Source: Promethearchaeota archaeon
GTDB lineage: Archaea > Asgardarchaeota > Lokiarchaeia > Sigynarchaeales > SOKP01
Length of the DNA stretch: 64,000 nucleotides
Assembly (NCBI GenBank): GCA_019894735.1
Contig: JAGXOB010000003.1
Span: forward strand, 275-64,274
Direction: 5' to 3'
Shown here one piece after another: positions 17,436 to 25,829 of this stretch. Every line of letters starts with the position of its first letter. Positions within the stretch are counted from its first letter, which is position 1. The position numbers and the translations under genes were made by a program. The notes beneath the pieces were generated by a model. The model was not told the origin of the DNA and searched no databases. It saw only the letters and a list, made by a program, of their open reading frames with translations.

Positions 17436-19709
17436 TTATCTGTAAATATCTTCGACTGTTTCTTTAATAGTTTCTTTATAAGCCATTTTAGCATTATTAG
17501 CGCTTAATTGTACTTTCTCTATTGCTTTTTCAAAATCAGCTTGAGAAATTCTAACCTTTTTATATGAATCAGGATTTTGAGTATCTATATTTTCGTCAAT
17601 AACACCTCTGCGAATGGCCAAAAGTGTGGCTTCTTCGCAGATTGCTTTTATATCCGCTCCTGTATTTCCTTCTAACCTTTCTGCTAGTTTTTCAATATCA
17701 ATATTATTATCTATCGGACGATTAGTTAAGTGTATTTTAAATATCTTAATTCGAGAGATTAGATTTGGCAATGGAACTTCTATATGCCTTCCGAATCTTC
17801 CTGAACGCAGAATGGCAGGATCGAGAATATCGGGTCTATTTGTAGCTGCTATTAAAATGACATCGATTAGTTCTTCTAAACCATCCATTTCTGTTAAAAA
17901 TTGCGCTACAACTTGTTCATTAACCCTTGAACTTGAAGATATAGACCTTCTTGCTGCGATAGCATCAATTTCGTCAAAAAAAATAATACAAGGAGCAGCC
18001 ATTCTTGCTTTTCGAAATATTTCTCTTACAGCTTTAGCACTTTCACCAACCCATTTTGATAGAAATTCAGGACCCTTTACTGAAATAAAATTTATTTCTG
18101 TTTCATGGGCAAGCGCTTTAGCCATTAACGTTTTACCCGTCCCAGGAAGACCAAATACTAAAATTCCATTAGGGGGTCTTGATTTCATATGCTTATAGAA
18201 TCCCGAGTACTTAAATGGCCATTCAACAACTTCTCTTAATTGTTGCTTTGCGTCTTCTAATCCCCCAATATCTTCCCAAGTTTCAGTTGGTTGCGTAATG
18301 AATACTTCTCTTAATGCAGATGGCTCAATACTATTTAATGCTGTAATAAAATGTGTCATTTTGATTATTAATTTATTTAAAATTTCTTCCGGTATAGGTT
18401 TAGCTAAGTCAATATTAGGTATTATCTCTCTTATCGCAAGCATAGCTGCCTCTTTGCATAATGCTTTTATATCCGCACCGACAAAACCATGAGTTTTTTC
18501 AGCAATAAGATTTAGATCAATATCCACATTTAGAGGCATTCCTCGAGTATGGATCAATAAAACTTCATAACGGCCTTTAGTATTAGGTACTTTTATTTCA
18601 ATTTCTCTGTCAAAGCGCCCTGGTCTTCTTAGTGCTATATCAATATCATTTACTTTATTCGTTGCACCAATGACTACGACTTCACCTCTCCCTTTTAAAC
18701 CATCCATAAGAGATAAAAGTTGAGCGACAACTCTTGATTCTACATGATCTTTATTTTCATCCCTTTTATGAGCAATTGCATCTAATTCATCGAGAAAAAT
18801 AATAGAGGGGGCATTAATTTTTGCTTCTTCAAATCTTTTTCGAAGATTTTCTTCACTTTGACCAAAAAATTTGCTCATTATTTCAGGTCCACTTATGTTT
18901 ATAAAATAAGCATCAGTCTCATTAGCAACTGCTTTTGCTAGTAATGTTTTACCTGTACCTGGAGCCCCATAGAGTAGAACTCCTTTTGGAGGATCAATTC
19001 CAATTCTTTTAAAAAGTTCAGGATGTCTAATAGGTAGTTCAATCATTTCTCTAATCTTTTGAATCGTATCCTCTAAACCCCCTATATCCTCGTACGCTAT
19101 TTTTCCCTGAATTTTTTGTAATCTCTGTTCTAAATCACTAATTCCTTCATATATTATTTCTTTTTTTTTAATTTCATTAATTTCTTGAGTTGATTTTTCA
19201 CTAAATAATATTTTTGTATCAAGTCGAATTTTAACCGCTTCAGCATTAGGAGTGTAATTAACGACTACAAGGTCAATTCTGCGTGCCATAGCGTAAAAAA
19301 TTAAGCTATCTCCTTTTGTTATAGCCCGATTTTCTAATTTTCTAGCTAAACCTTGAGGATCTCGTGGGATCAATGAATTGTCTAACCCTGTAAAGGTTAT
19401 TGTATTGGCAATATCTACACTAATTTTTTTAATTTCAACAAGGTCATCAATTGAGGCTCCTAAATTTCGTCTTAGGGAGGGATCCATACGAATAATCTTT
19501 TTTCCTTTATCTTCATTTTTTCCTGTTGACAAAGAAGCAACAGTTTTTTTATTTACTACAGGATGGATGATTTTAATTACATCACCTACCTTAAGATTTA
19601 AATTTGAAACTATCTCTGGGTCTATTCTTACAATACCTCTCCCTGCGTCTTCTTTGAATGCGTCTTTAATCCTTACTTTCCTCACAATCACATCAATATT
19701 CTCAACCAT
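17436..19709 (-). CDS. cdc48: Cdc48/VAT-type AAA+ ATPase (p97 homologue)
   Basis: A hexameric unfoldase that extracts and unfolds proteins, typically upstream of the proteasome. The 757 residues contain the N-domain (about 1-190, double-psi barrel VRKVRIKDAFKEDAGRGIVR). D1 has Walker A GAPGTGKT at 248-255 and Walker B IIFLDELDAIAH. D2 has Walker A GLPGTGKT near 520 and Walker B IIFFDEIDAIAARR. Second-region-of-homology arginines follow (ATNRPDILDPAILRSGRFGR). The length fits archaeal VAT. An AGGGG Shine-Dalgarno site precedes the ATG. It follows the MtdA/B-like gene by 57 bases on the same strand, so it may be in one transcript with C1 genes. Confidence 0.97.
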   Translation of the reverse strand: MVENIDVIVRKVRIKDAFKEDAGRGIVRIDPEIVSNLNLKVGDVIKIIHPVVNKKTVASLSTGKNEDKGKKIIRMDPSLRRNLGASIDDLVEIKKISVDIANTITFTGLDNSLIPRDPQGLARKLENRAITKGDSLIFYAMARRIDLVVVNYTPNAEAVKIRLDTKILFSEKSTQEINEIKKKEIIYEGISDLEQRLQKIQGKIAYEDIGGLEDTIQKIREMIELPIRHPELFKRIGIDPPKGVLLYGAPGTGKTLLAKAVANETDAYFINISGPEIMSKFFGQSEENLRKRFEEAKINAPSIIFLDELDAIAHKRDENKDHVESRVVAQLLSLMDGLKGRGEVVVIGATNKVNDIDIALRRPGRFDREIEIKVPNTKGRYEVLLIHTRGMPLNVDIDLNLIAEKTHGFVGADIKALCKEAAMLAIREIIPNIDLAKPIPEEILNKLIIKMTHFITALNSIEPSALREVFITQPTETWEDIGGLEDAKQQLREVVEWPFKYSGFYKHMKSRPPNGILVFGLPGTGKTLMAKALAHETEINFISVKGPEFLSKWVGESAKAVREIFRKARMAAPCIIFFDEIDAIAARRSISSSSRVNEQVVAQFLTEMDGLEELIDVILIAATNRPDILDPAILRSGRFGRHIEVPLPNLISRIKIFKIHLTNRPIDNNIDIEKLAERLEGNTGADIKAICEEATLLAIRRGVIDENIDTQNPDSYKKVRISQADFEKAIEKVQLSANNAKMAYKETIKETVEDIYR

Positions 19710-19766
19710 TTTATTCCCCTCTAAACTAACTAATAAATCAATAAAAAAAATTAAAAATTTAAGAAT

Positions 19767-20780
19767 TTACATCTTAGATAACAATTTTTTAGCAACTTCG
19801 AACGCATAGTTATAATCAAATACCTTTGTACCTTTAGTTTTTGTTGCTTCTTTTAATATTTCTCCCTCCGAATTTGCTTTTAAACGCCCTAATGCTAATG
19901 CTCCGATTCCAAAAATTCCTGAATAAATTTCTTCATTATCGTGTTTTGGTCTTAGTCCTTCAATTCCATAAGGGGGAACTAAATTGATATCTACTACAAT
20001 TTTCTTACCTTCCAACCTTTCCATTAGATCGCTTGATAAAATTTCAACACCAGCAGCAGCTAGAGACCAGATAATATACGCGTCTTTAGCAACATCATAT
20101 CTTTGTTGTTTTCCAGGCGCAAAAATCCCTTTAATCTCGGTTGCATCCTCTCCAGCTTCTTCGGTTAATTCTTTAGCAAGATTTTTTATAAATTCTTCGT
20201 TCGATTTATCCCATGTTTCAACTAAAAATGTATTCAACCCTTCTCTTGCTGCTAATATGGCAGCAATTCTAGCAACTGGGCCTGCCCCGTAGATTACGAC
20301 TTTTTCTCCTTTTAAATCACTAATATTATATATATTTTTAGCATCGTATAAAGTCTTAGCTACAACTGCAGAAGCAGTAGTATGAGAACCCCTTGGATCT
20401 ATTATTACGGGACATTCAAATGGAGGTACTAAGGATTTAATAACTTTCTTAGCGATTTTTTCACCTTCCGCTACATTAGATCCACCAATAAAAAATGTTG
20501 TAGGTGCTTTAGGTTTACGTGAAAATATAGCATCTTGGACAAGTTTAGGAACTTGATCCGCCGTCATTCTACTTATTGGCACAACAATATCAAAACCAGC
20601 GTCGTAAGCCATGTTAATGTCAAACGGAGAAGCGTTATCATCCGTGTCAAAAAAATAACAAATCTTATCTGAGGTTTCCTTTTTCTTTATTTTAATTGGC
20701 GTCAATTCTATTATTGATTTTTTACCAAGAATACTTTCAATTTTATTTCCAATTTCATTATTTTGAGTAATTTTTCTCAT
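19767..20780 (-). CDS. MtdA/MtdB-like NAD(P)-dependent methylene-tetrahydromethanopterin dehydrogenase
   Basis: Predicted to interconvert methylene- and methenyl-H4MPT (or H4F) with NAD(P)+. The 337 residues include the substrate-side block DINMAYDAGFDIVVPISRMT and the conserved DPRGSHTTASAVVAK segment. A Rossmann motif follows (GEKVVIYGAGPVARIAAIL). The C-terminal block IFGIGALALGRLK is also typical. This family was defined in methylotrophic bacteria. It lies in a leftward run with two unknown paralogues upstream and cdc48 downstream. It is unrelated in fold to the F420-dependent Mtd encoded 3 kb away. The family is clear; the choice of NADP or NAD and of pterin cannot be read here. Confidence 0.88.
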   Translation of the reverse strand: MRKITQNNEIGNKIESILGKKSIIELTPIKIKKKETSDKICYFFDTDDNASPFDINMAYDAGFDIVVPISRMTADQVPKLVQDAIFSRKPKAPTTFFIGGSNVAEGEKIAKKVIKSLVPPFECPVIIDPRGSHTTASAVVAKTLYDAKNIYNISDLKGEKVVIYGAGPVARIAAILAAREGLNTFLVETWDKSNEEFIKNLAKELTEEAGEDATEIKGIFAPGKQQRYDVAKDAYIIWSLAAAGVEILSSDLMERLEGKKIVVDINLVPPYGIEGLRPKHDNEEIYSGIFGIGALALGRLKANSEGEILKEATKTKGTKVFDYNYAFEVAKKLLSKM

Positions 20781-20832
20781 CTCACATCATTAATTAAATT
20801 ATAAAATTCAAAGAAATTATTACCAAAAAAAA

Positions 20833-21564
20833 TTATTTAGATATCTCAACTTCTACCTCTTCTTCATACTCTTTTTCGATTTCTGCGTTTTTAATAGTTC
20901 TTTTGATTTTAATCTGTTCTGTATCGATGCCTAAATCGTTTGCTAACTTATCAAGGCCTTCAAAGTGCCTTAAATCGCAAATAAATAACCCCTTTAATCT
21001 TTTCCCTTTAATCTCCTTGGCAAGGTTTAAAATATTCATCATCATCCAAGCCTCTCTAACTTTATATCGAATTTCATCTTCTTGTGAGTCATAATCTTGT
21101 TTGAGATATTCCTTCCATAAAGCTAATTGTTGAAAAAGTTCATCCTCGGAAGGAACACCACCGTTTTCTATAATTATCTCTTTAATTCGCTCTTCAAGTG
21201 TTTGTAGCATATTTCTGTGTTCATCCAATGCGGCAGAAAGATAAAATTCCGCATTTTCAGAGATATCAGCATGTTTAAATCGAATTCCTTTCTTTTTGAA
21301 TAAGGTTTTTAGGGGATCGTTAGGGTTTAATGGGTCATTCCAAAAATTAGGTTTTTCTTCCAAAGCAAAATCAGGTGAATATTTATCTATTAAATTATCG
21401 ATGAGCTGAAGATATTCTTTACTAATAAGATGTAAAGACCATAGCAAATCTTCTTTTTTTTCTTTAGGAACTTCGAACCACCAATCTATTGGAAACTCAC
21501 TTTCTACCATGATAAGCTTTAGATGCTTATCTTTTAATGGCTTTAATTCTAACACTTCTGGCAT
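20833..21564 (-). CDS. Unknown protein, relative of the next gene upstream
   Basis: A 243-residue protein that I do not recognise. It starts at an ATG with a good GGAGTG Shine-Dalgarno site. Visible blocks are VLELKPLKDKHLKLIMVES at the start, DPLKTLFKKKGIRFKHADIS near residue 80, a charged helical middle, and REAWMMMNILNLAKEIKG...GLFICDLRHFEGLDKLANDLGI near the end. Each block has a counterpart in the same order in the product of 21588-22205, so the two look like old duplicates. No membrane helix, P-loop or metal cluster is seen. The alternating hydrophobic strands and helices suggest an alpha/beta fold. It sits directly before the MtdA/B-like gene (52 bases), suggesting a role near C1 metabolism. 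Confidence 0.7.
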   Translation of the reverse strand: MPEVLELKPLKDKHLKLIMVESEFPIDWWFEVPKEKKEDLLWSLHLISKEYLQLIDNLIDKYSPDFALEEKPNFWNDPLNPNDPLKTLFKKKGIRFKHADISENAEFYLSAALDEHRNMLQTLEERIKEIIIENGGVPSEDELFQQLALWKEYLKQDYDSQEDEIRYKVREAWMMMNILNLAKEIKGKRLKGLFICDLRHFEGLDKLANDLGIDTEQIKIKRTIKNAEIEKEYEEEVEVEISK

Positions 21565-21587
21565 ATTTTCTCACTCCTTTTTTTTAA

Positions 21588-22205
21588 TTAAAATATAAGA
21601 TTTTGAATTGTATGTTTTTTAGTATAGGAAATTACTTTTACTCCCAAATCTCTTAAATTCGTTACGACTTGAGGGCAAATATCCTCGCAAATATCCTCTT
21701 GAACAAAATGTACAAAAGAAACAACTTCATTTTCAAAATGATTTGCAAAATCTAACATTTTTTTTACAATCCACTGTGGTCTTAGCTTTAAGCTTAAAAA
21801 AATCTCTTTTTCTTGAATTTCTTCGCTTAACATGTCAATCCAATTTTTTAGACTTTGTCCTTTATAAGATTCTTTATCACTCATACTGTCGTATTCTTCA
21901 AATAATTCATTTTGAAGTCCTTGTTTTTCAACAATTTCTTCGTAAAGATATCCCATTGCATAATCTGGAATATCTACTTGAATATATGGTATTCCAAGTT
22001 TATCTAATGTTTGTGCAAAAGGTGTTTTCTCAAATTCCTTCATAATTACTTGAAAATCTACGGTAACAAAATTAACATCTTTCTTTTTAAGAAAATCGGT
22101 TAATCTTGATGTATCTGTATTTTGAAAATACCTACCATTTTCTTTTGAGGACATATACGCTATTATTTTTTTATTTTTTACTGATTTTAAATCCAAAACT
22201 TCCAT
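21588..22205 (-). CDS. Unknown protein, diverged paralogue of its neighbour
   Basis: A 205-residue protein from the ATG at 22205. A GAGGTG site (22215-22220) 9 bases upstream supports this start over the GTG that lies within the site. It parallels the downstream neighbour: MEVLDLKSVKNKKIIAYMSS at the start, FAQTLDKLGIPYIQVDIPDY in the middle, and QWIVKKMLDFANHF...NLRDLGVKVISY at the end. Two Cys in EDICEDICP (near residue 175) are not shared. It is the first gene of a run of five (both paralogues, MtdA/B-like, cdc48 and a small protein), with 23 bases to the next gene. It is divergent from the hydrogenase operon across 323 bases. Function unknown. Confidence 0.7.
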   Translation of the reverse strand: MEVLDLKSVKNKKIIAYMSSKENGRYFQNTDTSRLTDFLKKKDVNFVTVDFQVIMKEFEKTPFAQTLDKLGIPYIQVDIPDYAMGYLYEEIVEKQGLQNELFEEYDSMSDKESYKGQSLKNWIDMLSEEIQEKEIFLSLKLRPQWIVKKMLDFANHFENEVVSFVHFVQEDICEDICPQVVTNLRDLGVKVISYTKKHTIQNLIF

Positions 22206-22312
22206 ATAATAATACACCTCTTGTATTTCAACTTTTTAAAAAAAATTCTTACCTAATTGAATTGTCATAAGCTTATAATATAAAGAATTTGACAAGAAAA
22301 TTTTTTAACATA

Positions 22313-22332
22313 TTGATAAGGAATATTATCAA
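22313..22332. promoter_or_regulatory. Perfect 7-bp inverted repeat upstream of the wHTH-HdrA gene
   Basis: TTGATAA (22313-22319) and TTATCAA (22326-22332) are exact reverse complements around 6 bases. It lies in the 323-base gap between the two divergent operons. It could be a regulator site or a small hairpin. Confidence 0.35.
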
Positions 22333-22395
22333 AATTTTTTTCTAAACAATTTTTTTGTTAATTGAAAATCGTCATTTTTATTGATGGAATTCGTT

Positions 22396-22407
22396 GATCA
22401 TATGATC
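22396..22407. promoter_or_regulatory. 12-bp perfect palindrome GATCATATGATC, candidate operator
   Basis: A fully symmetric 12-base site ends about 13 bases before the likely TATA box of the hydrogenase operon, a common place for archaeal operators. Winged-helix dimers bind such sites, and the first gene of the operon encodes a winged-helix domain. Autoregulation is therefore a reasonable but untested inference. Confidence 0.45.
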
Positions 22408-22419
22408 GATTTCAAACAC

Positions 22420-22430
22420 ATTTATATATT
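22420..22430 (+). promoter_or_regulatory. Likely TATA box of the hydrogenase operon
   Basis: The string TTTATATATTT fits an archaeal TATA box. Transcription would then begin around 22447-22450, leaving a leader of about 80 bases before the ATG at 22529. The rest of the gap holds only AT-rich sequence and the two palindromes listed separately. Confidence 0.4.
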
Positions 22431-22528
22431 TTCACAACATATAATGTCATGAAGAAAAAATAATTTGTCAAAAAATAGATTTTAACAAAATAAATTTAGA
22501 ATTAAAAATTCAATAGGAAAGCTCAAAA

Positions 22529-25075
22529 ATGGATATTTATTCAATTTTAGCCCATCCGATAAGAAGAAAACTCTTATACATTCTCGAAGAAGAAGGTTTT
22601 ATCCCATATACAGAATTAATGATGAAATTAGGTGTAGTACAAACAGGACAATTAAATTTTCATTTGAAAAAGCTTAATAATTTAGTAAGTAAAGACAAAA
22701 AATCGTATTATTTAACTGATGATGGTAAAAGAGTTTTAAGGATAATAGGATTAAATAAAAGAATTTTATCTGGAGAAGAAATAGACTATTTGAAATCAAA
22801 AAGGAGTGAAATAAACAGAATAGGGGTTATTATCTGTAATTGTAATACAGAAGTTTCAAAAGTGCTTAACATTAACTCCTTAGAAAACTATGTAAGTAAA
22901 ATAAATAATGTAGTCTCAGTTAAAATCCTTGATAATTTATGTCAAGAAAAAAACCAAGATAAAATTAATAATTGGATTACTGATAACTTCATAAATAAAA
23001 TTGTTATCGCTGCTTGTTCTCCTAAAACACATCAGCACATATTTGAACGCCTTTTTCAAAAAATAATTGATCATACAAATATTGAGATTGCAAATATAAG
23101 AGAACAATGTTGTTGGGTACATTATTCAAGTAAAAAGCATGTTGATAGTCTTTTAACTCTGAAAAAAGCGCAATTACTTATAGAAGCCTCAGTTAATCGA
23201 GTAAGTCTTCAAAAACCAATTAAAATAAAAAGAGTTGAAGTTGAAAAAAGTTGCGCTATTGTTGGAGGTGGGATTGCGGGTATGAAAATAGCGTTAAACT
23301 TATCAAGGGCAGGTATCAAGTGTTACCTAATTGAAAAGTCTCCTACATTAGGTGGAAAAGTAGCAAGATGGCAAAAAGTTTCTAATATGGGAGATTGTTC
23401 TGCTTGTTTCGTCTCTGAAATAATTGGGGAAATTGTAAAAGAAAAAAAAATCGAGATCTTGACAAATACGGAAATAATAAGTGTATCGGGAGAAGTTGGT
23501 AATTTTACTATAGGTTTAATTAAAAATCCTCGCTATATTGATGAGAGTAAATGTACAGGTTGTAAGCAATGTATTGATGTGTGTGCACGAGAGAAAGTTA
23601 ATATGTATGAATTCGGATTAATAAATAGAAAAATAATTAACTTTCCTTTTCAATACTGTTATCCTTACATCCCAGTTATTGATGATGAAGATATTATTAA
23701 CTGCCTTGAATGTGGAGTATGTGAACGAGCTTGTGCAAATAAAGCAATAAATTTAATAGAAAAGCCTAAGGAATTAAAAATTAAAGTAGGCGCAAAAGTT
23801 ATAGCTATTGGTTCAGATCTTTATTCAAATTTAAAAGAATATAATTACAATCCACGAAATAATATTCTAACTTCGGCAGAATTTGAACGAATATTATCTT
23901 CAGATGGCCTAACCGATGGAAAGATCGTAAAATTGTCTGATGGGAAACAAGTGAAAACAATATCAATTATTCAAGAAGTAGGATCTTCAAACTATCTATG
24001 TGAATATTCGGATATTTTAGCCCTAAAATATATAGATGATATCAAAGTAAAGAACCCAGATTGTGAAGTTAATGTTTTTTACGATTTAAGTAAAATAAAA
24101 GAAAAAGACGAGATAATACTAAAATCAACTCATCCTAGATTTCTTTACGCTAATAAAGTATTATTTGAGACAAGAGAGAATATTAATTATGTAGTTGCGG
24201 ATTCTATTGAGTTTCAGAGTGATTTGATTGTTTTAAATCTTAAATTAATTCCAAATAAGGATCTGAAATCTCTAAGAAAGATTATGGACTTCACTTTAAA
24301 TGACTATGGTTTTATGAGTGAAGAAACTTTAGCTTCTGGTATTTATGGTGTTGGAACAATATTTGGGCCATTAAATTATCACTCCACTATTGCAACCACC
24401 AATAGCATAGCGTTAAAAGTAATATCACTTCTTTCAAATGATTATTTAATAGCAGAATATACGGGAATAGAGATTAATGAAGACAAATGTGGATTGTGCA
24501 ACCTCTGCGTTAATTCTTGCCCTTACAATGCAATAAGCATAAACTCCGAAAAAATTACTGTTGACAAGTTTAAATGTAAAGCTTGTGGTATGTGTGTTAG
24601 TGTTTGTCCTACTAATGCCATCGAAATGAATATAAATACATCAGAAAAGATTTTAAAAACGATCGAAATTTTCTCAAAATTCAATAAAAAACCAAAAATC
24701 ATCGCTTTTTGTTGCCAATCGTGCGGTTACGCTGCCGCTGACGATGCAGGATTAAAAAAATTGTTATATCGACCTAATGTTTTTATAATCTCTGTTCCTT
24801 GTACTGGACGTATTGATACTGAATTCATTATTAAATCTTTTGAAATGGGGTTTGATGGAGTTATGATTATCGGCTGTAGAAAGGATTCTTGTAGATTTAT
24901 TGATGGGATTGAAAAATTAAAAAAAAGAGTTGGGCTTTTAAAAAAGATTCTAGGACCCAAATTAAACAGACGGATAATAGTGATGGGTGTAAACGGAGTA
25001 GAAGGACAAAAATTTGCTGAAATCTCTAATAAATTCTATAATTTATTAAAGGAGGAGATTAAAAGTGAAGCTTAA
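22529..25075 (+). CDS. hdrA-mvhD: Winged-helix / HdrA / MvhD fusion protein
   Basis: An 848-residue three-part protein. Residues 1-80 form an ArsR-like winged helix (SILAHPIRRKLLYILEEEG, then GQLNFHLKKLNNLV and a YYLTDDGKRVL wing). Residues 95-700 are HdrA, the flavin-containing electron-bifurcating subunit of heterodisulfide reductase. It has the family's CNCN motif, FAD loop VGGGIAG (245-251), MGDCSAC, two ferredoxin-like clusters (342-352 and 392-401) and two more (about 654-665 and 683-693). Residues 720-848 are MvhD, which links HdrA to the hydrogenase (CCQSC at 728-732, then PCTGRID and GCRKDSC). mvhG and mvhA follow in the same operon. No HdrB or HdrC is nearby. The enzyme parts are secure; the DNA-binding role is inferred. 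Confidence 0.9.
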   Translation: MDIYSILAHPIRRKLLYILEEEGFIPYTELMMKLGVVQTGQLNFHLKKLNNLVSKDKKSYYLTDDGKRVLRIIGLNKRILSGEEIDYLKSKRSEINRIGVIICNCNTEVSKVLNINSLENYVSKINNVVSVKILDNLCQEKNQDKINNWITDNFINKIVIAACSPKTHQHIFERLFQKIIDHTNIEIANIREQCCWVHYSSKKHVDSLLTLKKAQLLIEASVNRVSLQKPIKIKRVEVEKSCAIVGGGIAGMKIALNLSRAGIKCYLIEKSPTLGGKVARWQKVSNMGDCSACFVSEIIGEIVKEKKIEILTNTEIISVSGEVGNFTIGLIKNPRYIDESKCTGCKQCIDVCAREKVNMYEFGLINRKIINFPFQYCYPYIPVIDDEDIINCLECGVCERACANKAINLIEKPKELKIKVGAKVIAIGSDLYSNLKEYNYNPRNNILTSAEFERILSSDGLTDGKIVKLSDGKQVKTISIIQEVGSSNYLCEYSDILALKYIDDIKVKNPDCEVNVFYDLSKIKEKDEIILKSTHPRFLYANKVLFETRENINYVVADSIEFQSDLIVLNLKLIPNKDLKSLRKIMDFTLNDYGFMSEETLASGIYGVGTIFGPLNYHSTIATTNSIALKVISLLSNDYLIAEYTGIEINEDKCGLCNLCVNSCPYNAISINSEKITVDKFKCKACGMCVSVCPTNAIEMNINTSEKILKTIEIFSKFNKKPKIIAFCCQSCGYAAADDAGLKKLLYRPNVFIISVPCTGRIDTEFIIKSFEMGFDGVMIIGCRKDSCRFIDGIEKLKKRVGLLKKILGPKLNRRIIVMGVNGVEGQKFAEISNKFYNLLKEEIKSEA

Positions 25076-25829
25076 ATTTTTAATTACCTCTTTAACATCT
25101 TGTACTGGATGTATAACAGCATTAATATCGCTAGATATATTTCCACAATTTCTTGAGAGAACGAAAATCGAATATTTTCCATTTATATCTGGCAATTTAG
25201 AGATCAAAGAATGTGATGTAGCGCTAGTAGAGGGGTGTGTATCCGAAAAGAATCAAATCGAAGATCTTCAAGAAATACGAAAAAATGCAAAAAAACTATA
25301 TGCATTAGGTACATGCTCAGCATTTGGGGGGATTCTTAGTCTCTCAAATAAAAAAGAATCGTATCCTATTTCAACGTTTGTAGAAGTTGATGGTATTATA
25401 CCTGGATGTCCTCCTCCGTCCATACTTTTAGGAAATTGTTTATTGAGGTTAGTTGAGAACAAAAAAATCAAGCTAAGTTTAAAAAATATGTGTTCTACTT
25501 GTCCTTCAAGCAACCACGCAAAATTAGATTTACCATTAACAATAGTAAAGATTTTTCCAAGAAACGATGAAATTCGTTTTCCGGAAGAAAATTTATCGTG
25601 TTTTTTGAACGATGGGATTTTATGTTTAGGTCCTGTTACTCGAGATGGCTGTAATCATCTCTGCATTAATCAAGGATTACCTTGTGAAGGATGTTTAGGC
25701 ACGGTTTCAAAGGGGTTTACATCGAATTTAATCAATTTCTTAAGTCTTTTTAACCTTTCTAAAGATTTAAGAAAATATAAAGGGATATATTATAGGTTCT
25801 CAAAATCACCTATAGGAGGGAAGGTTTGA
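25065..25829 (+). CDS. mvhG: [NiFe] hydrogenase small subunit, MvhG type
   Basis: The iron-sulfur electron-transfer subunit of a group 3c-like cytoplasmic hydrogenase. The 254 residues carry the proximal-cluster motif SCTGC at the N-terminus, then EGCVSE, LGTCSAFGG and PGCPPP. The C-terminal ferredoxin-type cysteines follow (CLGPVTRDGCNHLCINQGLPCEGCLG). There is no Tat signal, as expected for a group 3 enzyme. The start is a GTG with an AGGAGG site, and the gene overlaps the end of the HdrA fusion by 11 bases, so translation is coupled. It passes electrons from MvhA to the MvhD part of the fusion. Confidence 0.95.
   Translation: MKLKFLITSLTSCTGCITALISLDIFPQFLERTKIEYFPFISGNLEIKECDVALVEGCVSEKNQIEDLQEIRKNAKKLYALGTCSAFGGILSLSNKKESYPISTFVEVDGIIPGCPPPSILLGNCLLRLVENKKIKLSLKNMCSTCPSSNHAKLDLPLTIVKIFPRNDEIRFPEENLSCFLNDGILCLGPVTRDGCNHLCINQGLPCEGCLGTVSKGFTSNLINFLSLFNLSKDLRKYKGIYYRFSKSPIGGKV

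Noticed and set aside
18298..20292. Long plus-strand reading frames opposite cdc48 and the MtdA/B-like gene
   Set aside because: They lie fully antisense to strongly conserved genes and have Ser/Ile-rich composition typical of shadow frames.
23400..25000. Possible selenocysteine (in-frame TGA) in the HdrA/MvhD or hydrogenase genes, known in some relatives
   Set aside because: All cluster motifs are encoded by Cys codons and no in-frame TGA occurs inside these genes.
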